From assembly GCF_001660485.1 (NCBI RefSeq), contig NZ_CP013979.1, positions 1,550,001-1,614,000 of the forward strand: a stretch of 64,000 nt of DNA, in the 5' to 3' direction. The first letter of the stretch is position 1. Each line of letters begins with the position of its first letter. The position numbers and the translations under genes are program-made. Shown here in pieces: positions 1-8,961 of this stretch. Source of the stretch: Agromyces aureus. Lineage in GTDB: Bacteria > Actinomycetota > Actinomycetes > Actinomycetales > Microbacteriaceae. The notes under the pieces are model-generated. The model was not told the DNA's origin, did no database searches, and saw only the letters and a program-made list of their open reading frames with translations.

Positions 1-1
1 T

Positions 2-835
2 CCGCAGCTCGCGATCCACCTCGACCGCGAGGCGAACAAGGGCCTGACGCTCGACCGCCAGCGTCACGTGCAGCCGATCTGGGGCACAGGCCTGCTCGGC
101 GACGTCCTCGGTCATCTCGCGGGCATCGCGGGCCTGCACGTGCAGGACATCGCCGGTCACGACGTGCTCGTCGCCGACACCGCAGCTCCCGCACGGTTCG
201 GCCTCGACGACGTGTTCTTCGCCGCCGGGCGGCAGGACAACCTGACCTCGGTGCACGCCGGACTCGTCGCGCTGCTCGCGGCCGGCGACGACGCGGCATC
301 CGACCATGTCAGCGTGCTCGCCGCCTTCGACCACGAGGAGCTCGGGTCGGAGTCCCGCTCGGGCGCGAGCGGCCCGTTCCTCGTCGACGTGCTCGCGCGC
401 ATCGCGGGGGGCCTCGGTGCCGACGAGCACGACCGCCGTCGCGCGTTCGCCGCCTCGTGGCTGCTCTCGTCGGACGCCGGCCACGCCGTGCACCCGAACT
501 ACCCCGAGCGGCACGATCCCGTGAACCGCCCGCACCTCGGCGACGGCCCGCTGCTGAAGCTCAACGCCAACCAGAAGTACGCCACCGACGCGCACGGCTC
601 GGCGCTGTGGGCGCGCGCGTGCGAGCAGGCGGGCGTGCGGTTCCAGCCGTTCGTGTCGAACAACGCGATCCCGTGCGGGTCGACCATCGGTCCGCTGAGC
701 GCGACGCGACTCGGCATCCGCACGGTCGACGTCGGCACGCCGCTGCTGTCGATGCACTCCGCGCGCGAGCTCTCGCACGTCGACGACCTGGCCGCACTCG
801 CGGCGGCGGCGACCGCGTTCCTGACGCCCGCCTGA
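2..835 (+). CDS. M18 family aminopeptidase, 3' part
   Basis: This is the C-terminal part of a zinc-dependent M18 aminopeptidase, a cytosolic exopeptidase that removes N-terminal residues from peptides; the 5' end lies outside the window. The reading frame is open from base 2, so the GTG at 68 is an internal codon and not the start. Family signatures visible are the DNLTSVHAGL segment, the metal-site segment FDHEELGSESRSGAS, and the C-terminal GSTIGPLSATRLGIRTVDVG followed by LSMHSARE. These are in the usual order and the stop falls where the family normally ends. The substrate cannot be told from the sequence. Family assignment is secure. Confidence 0.93.
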   Translation, partial: PQLAIHLDREANKGLTLDRQRHVQPIWGTGLLGDVLGHLAGIAGLHVQDIAGHDVLVADTAAPARFGLDDVFFAAGRQDNLTSVHAGLVALLAAGDDAASDHVSVLAAFDHEELGSESRSGASGPFLVDVLARIAGGLGADEHDRRRAFAASWLLSSDAGHAVHPNYPERHDPVNRPHLGDGPLLKLNANQKYATDAHGSALWARACEQAGVRFQPFVSNNAIPCGSTIGPLSATRLGIRTVDVGTPLLSMHSARELSHVDDLAALAAAATAFLTPA

Positions 836-918
836 GCAATGACGGGGTGGCCGGATGTCGCGGGTCGGCGTCCGGATTTCATGACCGTTGGGGCGCTCCC
901 CGGTGGCAGCATCGAGGC

Positions 919-1452
919 ATGACGCAACATACGGCCACCGCAACCCTGTTCGAGCACGTCGCATCCCCGATCGACGCGATCGTGCACTTCCGCGGACGCC
1001 TCGGCTTCGAGGCCGACGTCTCCGACGTGCACGCCGCACTCGACGACGGCGAACCGTTCGTGCTCATCGACACGCGCAACGACGCCGCCTGGGCGCAGGG
1101 TCACGTGCCGGGCGCCGTGCACCTGCCCCGCCGCGACATCGGCGAGCGCGCGGCATCCGTCGTCCCGGTCGGCACGCCCGTGGTCGTGTACTGCTGGGGG
1201 CCCGGATGCAACGGCGCGACCCGTTCGGCGCTCGAGTTCGCGACGCTCGGCTACCCCGTGAAGGAGATGATCGGCGGCTTCGAGTACTGGGTGCGCGAGG
1301 GCTTCGCGTTCGACACCGCCGACGGACTCGCGCAGCGCCTGCCGGACGGGCTCACGAACGTCGCGCCGGCCGGGCTCACGGGGGCGGATGCCATGACCGG
1401 AGCCGCGGCATCCGTCACGACGATCGACACCGGCATCACCTGCGCCTGCTGA
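919..1452 (+). CDS. Rhodanese-like domain protein
   Basis: A 177-residue single rhodanese-domain protein, probably a cytosolic sulfurtransferase or persulfide carrier. The domain covers about residues 25-130. Cys92 in YCWGPGCNGATRSA sits where rhodaneses carry the active-site cysteine, with Cys97 five residues on, as in many single-domain members. The last residues are Thr-Cys-Ala-Cys, so the protein ends in a CxC pair at 175 and 177 outside the rhodanese fold; this tail could carry sulfur or metal but that is speculation. The ATG at 919 gives a good N-terminus. It stands alone between the aminopeptidase and the oppositely transcribed sdaA. Acceptor unknown. Confidence 0.85.
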   Translation: MTQHTATATLFEHVASPIDAIVHFRGRLGFEADVSDVHAALDDGEPFVLIDTRNDAAWAQGHVPGAVHLPRRDIGERAASVVPVGTPVVVYCWGPGCNGATRSALEFATLGYPVKEMIGGFEYWVREGFAFDTADGLAQRLPDGLTNVAPAGLTGADAMTGAAASVTTIDTGITCAC

Positions 1453-1512
1453 GGCGGCGACACCGGAACCTGGGCGGGCCGGTCTCGGCTCGGGACGGCC
1501 GTGGCCGCCCGC

Positions 1513-2898
1513 TCAGCACTCGACGACGTTGACGGCGAGCCCGCCGAGGCTCGTCTCCTTGTACTTCGACTTCATGTCGAGGCCCGTCTGGCGCATGGTC
1601 TCGATGACCGTGTCGAGCGAGACGAGGTGCGTGCCGTCGCCGTGCAGCGCGAGGCGCGCGGCCGAGACCGCGGTCGACGACGCGATCGCGTTGCGCTCGA
1701 TGCACGGCACCTGCACGAGGCCGCCGACGGGGTCGCACGTGAGGCCGAGGTGGTGCTCCATGGCGATCTCTGCCGCGTTCTCGACCTGGCGGGGCGTGCC
1801 GCCGAGCACCGCGCAGAGCGCGCCGGCGGCCATCGCGCACGCGGATCCGACCTCGGCCTGGCAGCCGCCCTCGGCGCCCGAGATCGAGGCGTTGCGCTTG
1901 ACGAGCGAGGCGATCGCCGCGGCCGTGAGCAGGAATCGGCGGATGCCGGCGGCATCCGCACCGGGGACGAAGCGCAGGTAGTAGTGGCCGACCGCGGGGA
2001 TGATGCCCGCGGCGCCGTTCGTGGGCGCCGTGACGACGCGCCCGCCCGAGGCGTTCTCCTCGTTCACGGCGAGCGCGAACGCGTGCAGCCACTCGGTCGA
2101 CGTGTCGCGGGCGCCCGGATGCGCGGCCTCGTCGCGCTCGTACTCCTCGAGACGACGGCGCACGTCGGGTGCGCGGCGCTTGACGCCGAGGCCGCCTGGC
2201 AGCGTGCCCGCGGTGTCGAGCCCGTGGTCGACGCACACGGCCATGGCCGCCCAGATCGCGTCGAGTCCGGCATCGATGCCCTCGTCACCGTGCAGGGCGA
2301 CCTCGTTCGCGCGCACGATGTCGCACATCGACACCCCGTGCCGCTCGCAGAGCTCGAGCAGCTCGGCGGCGTTCGAGTATGCGAGCGGGTAGCGCACGAC
2401 CTCGGACTCCTGAGGGGCGTCGCCGTCGCGCCGGATGAACCCGCCGCCGACCGAGTAGTACGTCTCCTCGACGAGCGGCAACGGGTCGTCGCCGCGCCAG
2501 GCCTGCAGGGTCATCGCGTTCGGGTGCCCCGGCAGGCGCGTGCGCGGCGCGAACGCCACGTCTTCAGTCGACATGACGATCGGATGCCGCCCCGCGAGCA
2601 GCACCTCGGCACCCTCGCCGAGCGTGGTCCACGCGTTGCGCACGTCGTCGGGGTCGCAGTCGTCGGGCCGCAGGCCGCGGAGGCCGGCGACGACGGCATC
2701 GGGCGTGCCGTGGCCGAGTCCGGTGGCGCCGAGCGAGCCGAAGAGCGTGCACGTGACGCGGGCGACGTGATCGAGGACGCCCTCGTCGACGAGCCGGTCG
2801 GCGAAGGCTCTGGCGGCCCGCATGGGACCGACGGTGTGCGAACTCGAGGGGCCGATGCCGATCGAGAAGAGATCGAGGGCCGAGACGAACGCTGTCAC
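1513..2898 (-). CDS. sdaA: L-serine dehydratase (L-serine ammonia-lyase)
   Basis: Single-chain iron-sulfur L-serine dehydratase converting L-serine to pyruvate and ammonia. The N-terminal beta domain begins with ALDLFSIGIGPSSSHT; the alpha domain carries the cluster cysteines in GGCQAEVGSACAMAAG and CDPVGGLVQVPC. I chose the GTG at 2898 over an in-frame GTG at 2928 because family proteins start just before this motif and because a TACCCT -10 box ends seven bases upstream, which suggests a leaderless mRNA. Length is 461 residues, normal for the family. It is monocistronic and divergent from the following ABC exporter. Confidence 0.95.
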   Translation of the reverse strand: MTAFVSALDLFSIGIGPSSSHTVGPMRAARAFADRLVDEGVLDHVARVTCTLFGSLGATGLGHGTPDAVVAGLRGLRPDDCDPDDVRNAWTTLGEGAEVLLAGRHPIVMSTEDVAFAPRTRLPGHPNAMTLQAWRGDDPLPLVEETYYSVGGGFIRRDGDAPQESEVVRYPLAYSNAAELLELCERHGVSMCDIVRANEVALHGDEGIDAGLDAIWAAMAVCVDHGLDTAGTLPGGLGVKRRAPDVRRRLEEYERDEAAHPGARDTSTEWLHAFALAVNEENASGGRVVTAPTNGAAGIIPAVGHYYLRFVPGADAAGIRRFLLTAAAIASLVKRNASISGAEGGCQAEVGSACAMAAGALCAVLGGTPRQVENAAEIAMEHHLGLTCDPVGGLVQVPCIERNAIASSTAVSAARLALHGDGTHLVSLDTVIETMRQTGLDMKSKYKETSLGGLAVNVVEC

Positions 2899-2905
2899 AG
2901 GATCA

Positions 2906-2911
2906 AGGGTA
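2906..2911 (-). promoter_or_regulatory. Leaderless -10 box of sdaA
   Basis: TACCCT on the minus strand ends seven bases before the GTG at 2898. This matches the spacing seen at many other starts in the window and supports that start codon. No convincing -35 box is visible. Confidence 0.5.
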
Positions 2912-3097
2912 CGCCGCAGACCGTGCACGCATTCGCCGGGAGCGTGCAGGATCCTGCGTGCTCGCGCGTCTGCGCGCAGGGTGTTCGCGCGGATCGGGGT
3001 CGCGACGCAACACCGCCTTCACGCGGCATCCGCGCTCACACCGGGACGCCGGCCATGTCAGCGCCGTGCAAGCCGCCTGTGAGCGGTCGCGCCGAAC

Positions 3098-4132
3098 ATG
3101 GACGACATGACCACATTCACTTCACACGACACCACCGCCGCCCGCGGCTGGGCCGTCGAGGCCGAGGGCCTCGTGAAGACCTTCGGATCCAACCGCGCCG
3201 TCGACGGCGTGGACCTCCGCGTCGCGACCGGCACCGTCTACGGCGTGCTCGGCCCGAACGGCGCCGGCAAGACCACCACCATCTCCATGCTCGCGACCCT
3301 GCTGCGACCCGACGGCGGCAGCGCCCGCATCTTCGGCCACGACGTGCAGCGCGAGTCGCAGGTCGTGCGCCAGCTCATCGGCGTCACCGGGCAGTACGCC
3401 TCGGTCGACGAGACCCTCTCGGCGAGCGAGAACCTCTACCTGTTCTCGCGGTTGCACGGCCTGAGCGGTTCGGCTTCGCGTCGCAAGTCCGACGAGCTCC
3501 TCGAGGAGTTCGGGCTGACCGACGCTGCCAAGCGCCCGTTGAAGAACTTCTCGGGCGGCATGCGTCGGCGCCTCGACCTCGCCGCGAGCCTCATCGCCCA
3601 GCCCCCGCTCATCTTCCTCGACGAGCCGACCACGGGCCTCGACCCGCGCACCCGCATCCAGATGTGGGAGACGATCCGCCGACTCGTGTCGTCGGGCTCG
3701 ACCGTGCTGCTCACGACGCAGTACCTCGACGAGGCCGACCAGCTCGCCGACCGCATCGCGGTCATCGACCGCGGCCGCGTCGTCGCAGAGGGCACCGCGA
3801 ACGAGCTCAAGGCGTCGGTCGGGGAATCGACCCTCGAGCTGCGCCTCGCGAGCCCCGCCGACGCCGACGACGTGCGCGTCGCGATCCAGCGCGTGCTCGG
3901 CGTCGCGGCGACCGTCTCGCCCGAGGCCGGACGCGTCACGGCACCCATGAACAACCCCGACCTCGTCATCGAGCTGCTCGTGACGCTCCGCGACGAAGGC
4001 ATCCACCTCGCCGAGATGAGCGTGCAGAAGCCGACGCTCGACGAGGTGTTCCTCACGCTCACCGGGCATGGCGTCGACACCGTCGACGCCGAGTCCGATG
4101 CCTCCGCCGAGCTCGAAGGGAGCCGCGCATGA
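3098..4132 (+). CDS. DrrA-type ABC exporter ATPase
   Basis: ATP-binding subunit of an ABC-2 exporter of the daunorubicin-resistance (DrrA) type. Walker A is GPNGAGKTT at residues 52-60, the signature is FSGGMRRRLDLA, and Walker B is LIFLDEPTTGLDP. The C-terminal extension after about residue 230 is usual for DrrA-like ATPases. The start could be the ATG at 3098 or the one at 3107; neither has a strong ribosome-binding site. Its stop overlaps the start of the permease gene in an ATGA arrangement, so the two are translationally coupled. The export substrate is unknown; drugs or lipids are typical of the family. Confidence 0.9.
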   Translation: MDDMTTFTSHDTTAARGWAVEAEGLVKTFGSNRAVDGVDLRVATGTVYGVLGPNGAGKTTTISMLATLLRPDGGSARIFGHDVQRESQVVRQLIGVTGQYASVDETLSASENLYLFSRLHGLSGSASRRKSDELLEEFGLTDAAKRPLKNFSGGMRRRLDLAASLIAQPPLIFLDEPTTGLDPRTRIQMWETIRRLVSSGSTVLLTTQYLDEADQLADRIAVIDRGRVVAEGTANELKASVGESTLELRLASPADADDVRVAIQRVLGVAATVSPEAGRVTAPMNNPDLVIELLVTLRDEGIHLAEMSVQKPTLDEVFLTLTGHGVDTVDAESDASAELEGSRA

Positions 4133-4992
4133 CCACGACCACGCCGTCCTCGCAGACGACCCAGTCCTCGAAGGCGACCACCGCGTCGCCGATCACCCCG
4201 GGTGCCGACCGCACCCTGAAGAACCGGGTCTCGATCCCCGAGACCATCTCGCACACGTTCACGATGGCGTACCGCGGCCTGCTGAAGATCAAGCGCACGC
4301 CCGAGCAGCTGTTCGACGTGACGCTCCAGCCGATCATCTTCACGCTCATGTTCACGTACATCTTCGGCGGCGCGATCGCCGGCGACGTGCAGAGCTACCT
4401 GCCGATCATCATCCCGGGCATCCTGGTGCAGACGGTCATCACGACGTCGATCGTGACCGGCACGCAGCTGCGCGAGGACATGGACAAGGGCGTGTTCGAC
4501 CGGTTCAGGTCACTGCCCATCGCCCGCATCGCCCCGCTCTCGGGCGCGCTGCTCGCCGACACCGTGCGCTACCTCATCGCGACGACGCTCACCATCACGA
4601 TGGGCTTCATCATGGGCCTCCGCCCCGACGGCGGCCCGGCCGGCGTCATCGGCGGTGCGGTGCTCGTCATCGCCTGCTCGTGGGCCATCAGCTGGATCTT
4701 CGCCTTCTTCGGCGTGATCGCGCGCACCGCCTCGAGCGTGCAGGGCATCTCGATGCTCGTGCTGTTCCCGCTCACGTTCCTCTCGAACGCGTTCGTGCCG
4801 GCCGACACCATGCCCGACTGGCTGCAGTGGTTCGTGAACATCAACCCGGTGTCGCACCTCGTCACCGCGGTGCGCGAGCTCTTCGACGCCGGCACCTTCG
4901 GCGGCGACGCCTGGCTCTCGCTCCTCGGCGCGGCCGTCATCGTCGCGGTGTTCGCACCGCTCACCGTGCGGGCGTACATGCGCAAGGCGTGA
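4129..4992 (+). CDS. ABC-2 type exporter permease (DrrB-like)
   Basis: Membrane subunit paired with the preceding ATPase. The 287-residue protein has a Thr/Ser-rich cytosolic N-terminus of about 60 residues, then six predicted hydrophobic segments beginning near LFDVTLQPIIFTLMFTYIFGG. The segment FLSNAFVPADTMPDWLQWF before the last membrane span is typical of ABC-2 permeases of the DrrB group. The ATG at 4129 overlaps the ATPase stop. It ends 27 bases before the stop of the convergent AfsR-type regulator gene, which could sense or control this exporter, but nothing in the sequence proves that. Confidence 0.9.
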   Translation: MTTTTPSSQTTQSSKATTASPITPGADRTLKNRVSIPETISHTFTMAYRGLLKIKRTPEQLFDVTLQPIIFTLMFTYIFGGAIAGDVQSYLPIIIPGILVQTVITTSIVTGTQLREDMDKGVFDRFRSLPIARIAPLSGALLADTVRYLIATTLTITMGFIMGLRPDGGPAGVIGGAVLVIACSWAISWIFAFFGVIARTASSVQGISMLVLFPLTFLSNAFVPADTMPDWLQWFVNINPVSHLVTAVRELFDAGTFGGDAWLSLLGAAVIVAVFAPLTVRAYMRKA

Positions 4993-5019
4993 CACCGAAC
5001 CGGTCGGGCGCGCTTCGTC

Positions 5020-8000
5020 CTACTCGACCGGCGGCAACGGAACGGGCTCCGCGATCAGCGCGCGAGCCCGTTCCGTGCGTTCGGCATTCGAGAGCACGGA
5101 TGCCGCGGCACGCGCGGCGGCGAGGCGCTCGACGCCCGCGTGGTCGGCGATCACCACGGCGATGTTCTCGAGCCGCAGTGCCGGGAGGTCCTGGCGGGAG
5201 TGCAGCACCTCGGCGAGCGCGAACGTCTCGACGGCGCGCTCGCGAAGTGCGGGGTGTCGCACGGCCCACGCACTCCACGCGGCGGCGACGGTGCCGAGCA
5301 CCGGGCGGTCGGTGAAGTAGTCCCCGCGCACGCGGAGCGCGGCGACCGTGCGCCTGCGCATCAGCTCGGCCCAGGCGGCGATGCGGCCCTCTGGCCAGCC
5401 CGACTGCACGCCGCCCGAGACGAGCGTGGCGTGCATGATCTGGTACCACGGCGAGGAGCGCTGGCGCGCGACCGTGAACTGTGCGAGCACGCGCGGCACG
5501 CGTTCGAGCGCGAGCTCGGTGTCGCCGCGGAGTCGTGCGATCTCGACGAGTCCGAGTTCGGCGGTCATGGCCTGCGGAATGCCGTCGCTCGTGATGCGGT
5601 CGTCAGCGGCCTGCACGACGAGCCGGGTCTCGGCCTCGTCGAGGCGGCCGGCGGAGATCAGGTGGCTCGTGATCATCCAGTCGATCTGCAGCAGGTCCTG
5701 CGTCGCCTCGAGCCGCACCATGCCCGCGCGAGCCTCGGTGGCCCACTCCAGCGCCTCGTCGGAGGCGCCGCGCTGCCCGGCGAGCTCGGCGAGCATGAGC
5801 GCCGACATGGCGGAGGCCCAGGCGTCGCCGACCTCCCCGGCGAGCTCGTGCGTGCGCAGGGCGTGCTCGGCGGCTTGCGCGGGTTCGCCCTCGTTCTCGG
5901 TGAACTGCGACTGCAGGATGTTGGCGAGCAGGGCGGTCTCGGGGTCGTCGGCGTCGCTCATCTCGGCGATGAGGGCGCTCGCCCGCGCCAGGTCGGGCAT
6001 CGCGAGCAGGAACCCGCTGATGGCGGCGATCCACGGTGCCGCCGGATGCCCGAGCTTCGCGACCGCGCGCAGGCGGGCGAGGGCGCGCAGGCCGATCGGT
6101 GTGTCCGCGGCGAAGTTCGTGCCGGCGATGAGGATGAGGCCGAGCGTCGCCGCCTCGGCGTGCGCGGCATCCGGTCGGCTGCCCCTCGTCGCCTCGAGCA
6201 CGGCGTCGCTCAGGGCGAGGATCTCGGAGTGCGCGCTCCGCACGGTCCAGAAGTAGCCGAGCGCGGCGAACACCGAGGTGATCGTCGGGGCGTCGCGGCG
6301 CTCGATCGCCGCGCGCAGCACGGCGACGAGGTTGTCCTGCTCGACCGCGATCGCCGCGAAGGTGCGCAACTGCGCGGCGCCGCGCAGGTTGCGGAGGCAA
6401 TGGCGCGCGAACGCCGAGGCCCAGTCGGCCATGGCCGTCGCGACCTCGTCGCGTTCGCCCTCGTCGAGCCGCACCTGGCCGAACTCGCGGACGGTCTCGA
6501 GCATGCGGAACCGCGGCTGTCCGAGCGCGTCGTCGGCGACCGCGAGCAGCGACTGCGCGATGAGCCCGTCGAGCACCCAGACGGCGTCGGAGGTGCCGAG
6601 CACCGCCTCGGCGGCCTCGGCCGCGAAGCCGTCGACGAACCACGCGAGTCGTGGCAGGGCGGCCTGCTCGGCCGGCGTCAGCAGGGCCCAGCTCCACTCG
6701 ATGACCGCGGCCAGTGTGCGCTGGCGCTCGGGTGCCGACCGATCACCGCTCGCGAGCAGCGTGAACCGGTCGGCGAGCCTCGCCTCGATCTGCTCGACGC
6801 TCATCGATCGCACCCGGGCCGCCGCGAGCTCGATCGCGAGCGGCAGGCCGTCGAGCCGGTCGCAGAGGCGCTGCACGACGTCGAGGGGGAGGGATGCCGC
6901 GGGGCGGGCCGCCCTCGCCCGTTCGAGGAACAGGCGGGCCGCCGGGCCCGGCTCGGTCTCGAGGTCGCCGGTTTCGAGCAGGGTCGCGAGGGTCGCGAGC
7001 GGGTACACCTGCTCGGCGCCGATCGCGAGCGGACTGCGGCTCGTCGCGAGCACCTGCAGCGTCGGCACGGCCGCGAGCAGCTCGGAGGTCCACGTCGCGA
7101 CGCCGTCGACGATCTGCTCGCAGTTGTCGAGCACGAGCAGGGTGGGTCGCTCGGCGAGCGACTCCGCGATCCGCGTGCGGATGTCGCGGCGCACGACGGG
7201 CGCCTCGCCGATGCGCTGGCCGGCGCTCGCCTCTCGGATGCCGAGCGCCGAGCCGAGCGCGAGCGCGACGTCGTCGTCGGTGCGCACGCTCGCGAGCTCG
7301 ACCACGACGACCGTCGGCGCCTCTGAGCGCTGCGCGATCTCCTGCGCGAGGCGCGTCTTGCCGAGTCCGCCGGGCCCGAGGATCGTCACGAGCCGGTGTC
7401 CGCGGAGCGCGGCCTCGACCGCGACGAGGTCGTCGTCACGGCCGATGAGCTCGTTCGGCGCGGCGCGCACGCCCACCCGTCGGCGCGGCGCGGCGGCGGG
7501 CGTCGGCGCGGACTCGTCGCGCAGCAGTTCGGCGTTCGCCGCGACGAGCCGCGCCGACGGCGAGACGCCCAGCTCGTCGGCCAGGCGATCCTTGAACGTC
7601 GCGAACGTCGCCAGGGCATCGGCACGACGACCGGATGCCGCGAGCTCGCGGAGCCTCGACTCCACGAGCTGCTCGTTGAGCGGGTGCATGCCGAGCAGCA
7701 CCTCGAGGTCGGCCGCAGCGCCCGCGTGGTCGCCCGACTCGGCGCGCACGCGCGCACGGTGCTCGAGCAACGCGGATCTCGCGGCCGCCGCCCGCTCGGC
7801 GAGCGCCTCCGCGATCGGGGCGTCGCCCAGGTCGGTGCCGGGCTCGCCGCGCCAGAGCGCCAGGGCGTGGTCGAGCGCGAGCGGTTCTGCCGCGGCATCC
7901 GTCGACACCTCGAGCGCGAGCGCGAGGTCGAGTTGCCCTGCATCGACGCCGAGCGCGTACCCGCCGGGAACCGAGCGCAGCACGCCGTCGGCGGCGACGG

Positions 8001-8250
8001 CCCGGAGCCGGCTGACGAGCGTCTGCAGCGCGGCCCTGGCATTGCGGGGCTGCGCGTCGCCCCAGAGCTCGTCGACGATCGCATCGACCCCGACCCCGCC
8101 GCCGGCCTCGCGCGGCAGCACCGCGAGCACGGCGATGAGCGCCTTCGCGAGCGCGCCGGGCGGTTCGACTCGAGCGCCGTCGGGTCCCTCGATCGAGATC
8201 GGACCGAGCACCCGCACGCGGGGCGGCTCGGCGGGGGCGGAGTGCGGCAC
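5020..8250 (-). CDS. AfsR/SARP-type regulator with BTAD and NB-ARC-like ATPase
   Basis: A 1076-residue multidomain transcriptional activator. In order: an OmpR-type winged helix (about residues 10-100, ending SRLRAVAADGVLRSVPGGYAL), a BTAD helical domain (about 100-250), an ATPase module whose P-loop is ILGPGGLGKTRLAQE near residue 290 and whose Walker B-like LLVLDNCEQ follows, and a long helical TPR-like C-terminus. Such proteins act as nucleotide-regulated activators of secondary metabolism or exporters. The GTG start at 8250 is supported by a TAGGCT box six bases upstream. It is convergent with the DrrAB-type exporter and divergent from the DUF3060 lipoprotein. No biosynthetic cluster lies nearby, so its target is open. 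Confidence 0.9.
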   Translation of the reverse strand: MPHSAPAEPPRVRVLGPISIEGPDGARVEPPGALAKALIAVLAVLPREAGGGVGVDAIVDELWGDAQPRNARAALQTLVSRLRAVAADGVLRSVPGGYALGVDAGQLDLALALEVSTDAAAEPLALDHALALWRGEPGTDLGDAPIAEALAERAAAARSALLEHRARVRAESGDHAGAAADLEVLLGMHPLNEQLVESRLRELAASGRRADALATFATFKDRLADELGVSPSARLVAANAELLRDESAPTPAAAPRRRVGVRAAPNELIGRDDDLVAVEAALRGHRLVTILGPGGLGKTRLAQEIAQRSEAPTVVVVELASVRTDDDVALALGSALGIREASAGQRIGEAPVVRRDIRTRIAESLAERPTLLVLDNCEQIVDGVATWTSELLAAVPTLQVLATSRSPLAIGAEQVYPLATLATLLETGDLETEPGPAARLFLERARAARPAASLPLDVVQRLCDRLDGLPLAIELAAARVRSMSVEQIEARLADRFTLLASGDRSAPERQRTLAAVIEWSWALLTPAEQAALPRLAWFVDGFAAEAAEAVLGTSDAVWVLDGLIAQSLLAVADDALGQPRFRMLETVREFGQVRLDEGERDEVATAMADWASAFARHCLRNLRGAAQLRTFAAIAVEQDNLVAVLRAAIERRDAPTITSVFAALGYFWTVRSAHSEILALSDAVLEATRGSRPDAAHAEAATLGLILIAGTNFAADTPIGLRALARLRAVAKLGHPAAPWIAAISGFLLAMPDLARASALIAEMSDADDPETALLANILQSQFTENEGEPAQAAEHALRTHELAGEVGDAWASAMSALMLAELAGQRGASDEALEWATEARAGMVRLEATQDLLQIDWMITSHLISAGRLDEAETRLVVQAADDRITSDGIPQAMTAELGLVEIARLRGDTELALERVPRVLAQFTVARQRSSPWYQIMHATLVSGGVQSGWPEGRIAAWAELMRRRTVAALRVRGDYFTDRPVLGTVAAAWSAWAVRHPALRERAVETFALAEVLHSRQDLPALRLENIAVVIADHAGVERLAAARAAASVLSNAERTERARALIAEPVPLPPVE

Positions 8251-8256
8251 GGCACG

Positions 8257-8262
8257 AGCCTA
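8257..8262 (-). promoter_or_regulatory. Leaderless -10 box of the AfsR-type regulator
   Basis: TAGGCT on the minus strand ends six bases before the GTG at 8250, placing the expected transcription start on the start codon. Confidence 0.5.
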
Positions 8263-8323
8263 CCCGCGCGACTCCGCGGGCCGGGGCTCCGCCTTGCGCG
8301 CGGTGGCGCAGGCGATCGCTGTC

Positions 8324-8329
8324 TAGGCT
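8324..8329 (+). promoter_or_regulatory. -10 box of the DUF3060 lipoprotein gene
   Basis: TAGGCT ends 18 bases before the ATG at 8348. The predicted leader of about twelve bases contains the ribosome-binding site AAGGGGG, so this gene, unlike its divergent neighbour, appears to have a short leader. Confidence 0.5.
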
Positions 8330-8347
8330 GGGTCGAAGGGGGATGAC

Positions 8348-8866
8348 ATGAAGACGTACCTGAAGACGGCGGCTGCGCTTGCCGGAGTGCTCCTGCTCGC
8401 CGGGTGCGCGTTCCCGGGCGCGGGCGGCTCTCGCGATGCTCGGGATTCCAGCGGCACCGGGGCGCCGATGGGGGGCCGCGAGCAGGTCTCGTGCACGGAT
8501 TCCGCGAGCGTCACGCTCGACGGGCGCGACGTGCGCTACGACGTGGCCGGCGACTGCGCCGAGGTGGTCGTGCGCGGCGACGACCTCGACGTGCGCATGG
8601 GGGCGACGACGTCGCTCTCGATCGAGGGCCGCGACAACGACGTGGAGTCGAGCTCGGAGTTCGGGGCGGTCACGATCAAGGGCGACGACAACGACGTCGA
8701 GGCGCGCACGATCGCGTCGATCTCGATCGCCGGCAATGACAACAGCGTCGAGGCCGACACCGTCGGGTCGGTCGAGATCGCCGGCAACGACAACGACGTC
8801 GAGGCGGGCAACGACCCGCAGCCGGTGCGCGTGAGCGGTGAGGGCAACCGCGTCGAACGCCGCTGA
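8348..8866 (+). CDS. DUF3060 lipoprotein
   Basis: A 172-residue secreted lipoprotein. The signal peptide ends in the lipobox LLAGC with Cys20 as lipidation site, followed by a Gly/Ser-rich linker to about residue 45. The rest consists of repeats of about 20 residues of the pattern [I/V]-x-G-x-DN[D/S]VE, which fits the beta-helix-like DUF3060 family. Molecular function is unknown. A strong AAGGGGG site precedes the ATG. It is divergent from the AfsR-type regulator, which makes it a candidate target. Confidence 0.85.
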   Translation: MKTYLKTAAALAGVLLLAGCAFPGAGGSRDARDSSGTGAPMGGREQVSCTDSASVTLDGRDVRYDVAGDCAEVVVRGDDLDVRMGATTSLSIEGRDNDVESSSEFGAVTIKGDDNDVEARTIASISIAGNDNSVEADTVGSVEIAGNDNDVEAGNDPQPVRVSGEGNRVERR

Positions 8867-8949
8867 CTCGGGGCGACCGGCCGGCACGACGCGACCATGC
8901 CAGCACCGGAACCGACCGAAAGGCTGACGCCGCCCGGCGTGCGGCCTGC

Positions 8950-8955
8950 GAGACT
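8950..8955 (+). promoter_or_regulatory. Possible leaderless -10 box of the hydrolase gene
   Basis: GAGACT ends six bases before the ATG at 8962. The hexamer deviates from TAnnnT in its first base, but the same GAGACT hexamer has the same spacing before rsmI. Confidence 0.35.
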
Positions 8956-8961
8956 CGGAGC

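Noticed and set aside
1501..3090. Long plus-strand open frame opposite sdaA (part of an 1163-codon frame)
   Set aside because: It is the antisense frame of sdaA, Arg/Ala/Asp-rich without family motifs, and only its last part is the real DrrB-like permease.
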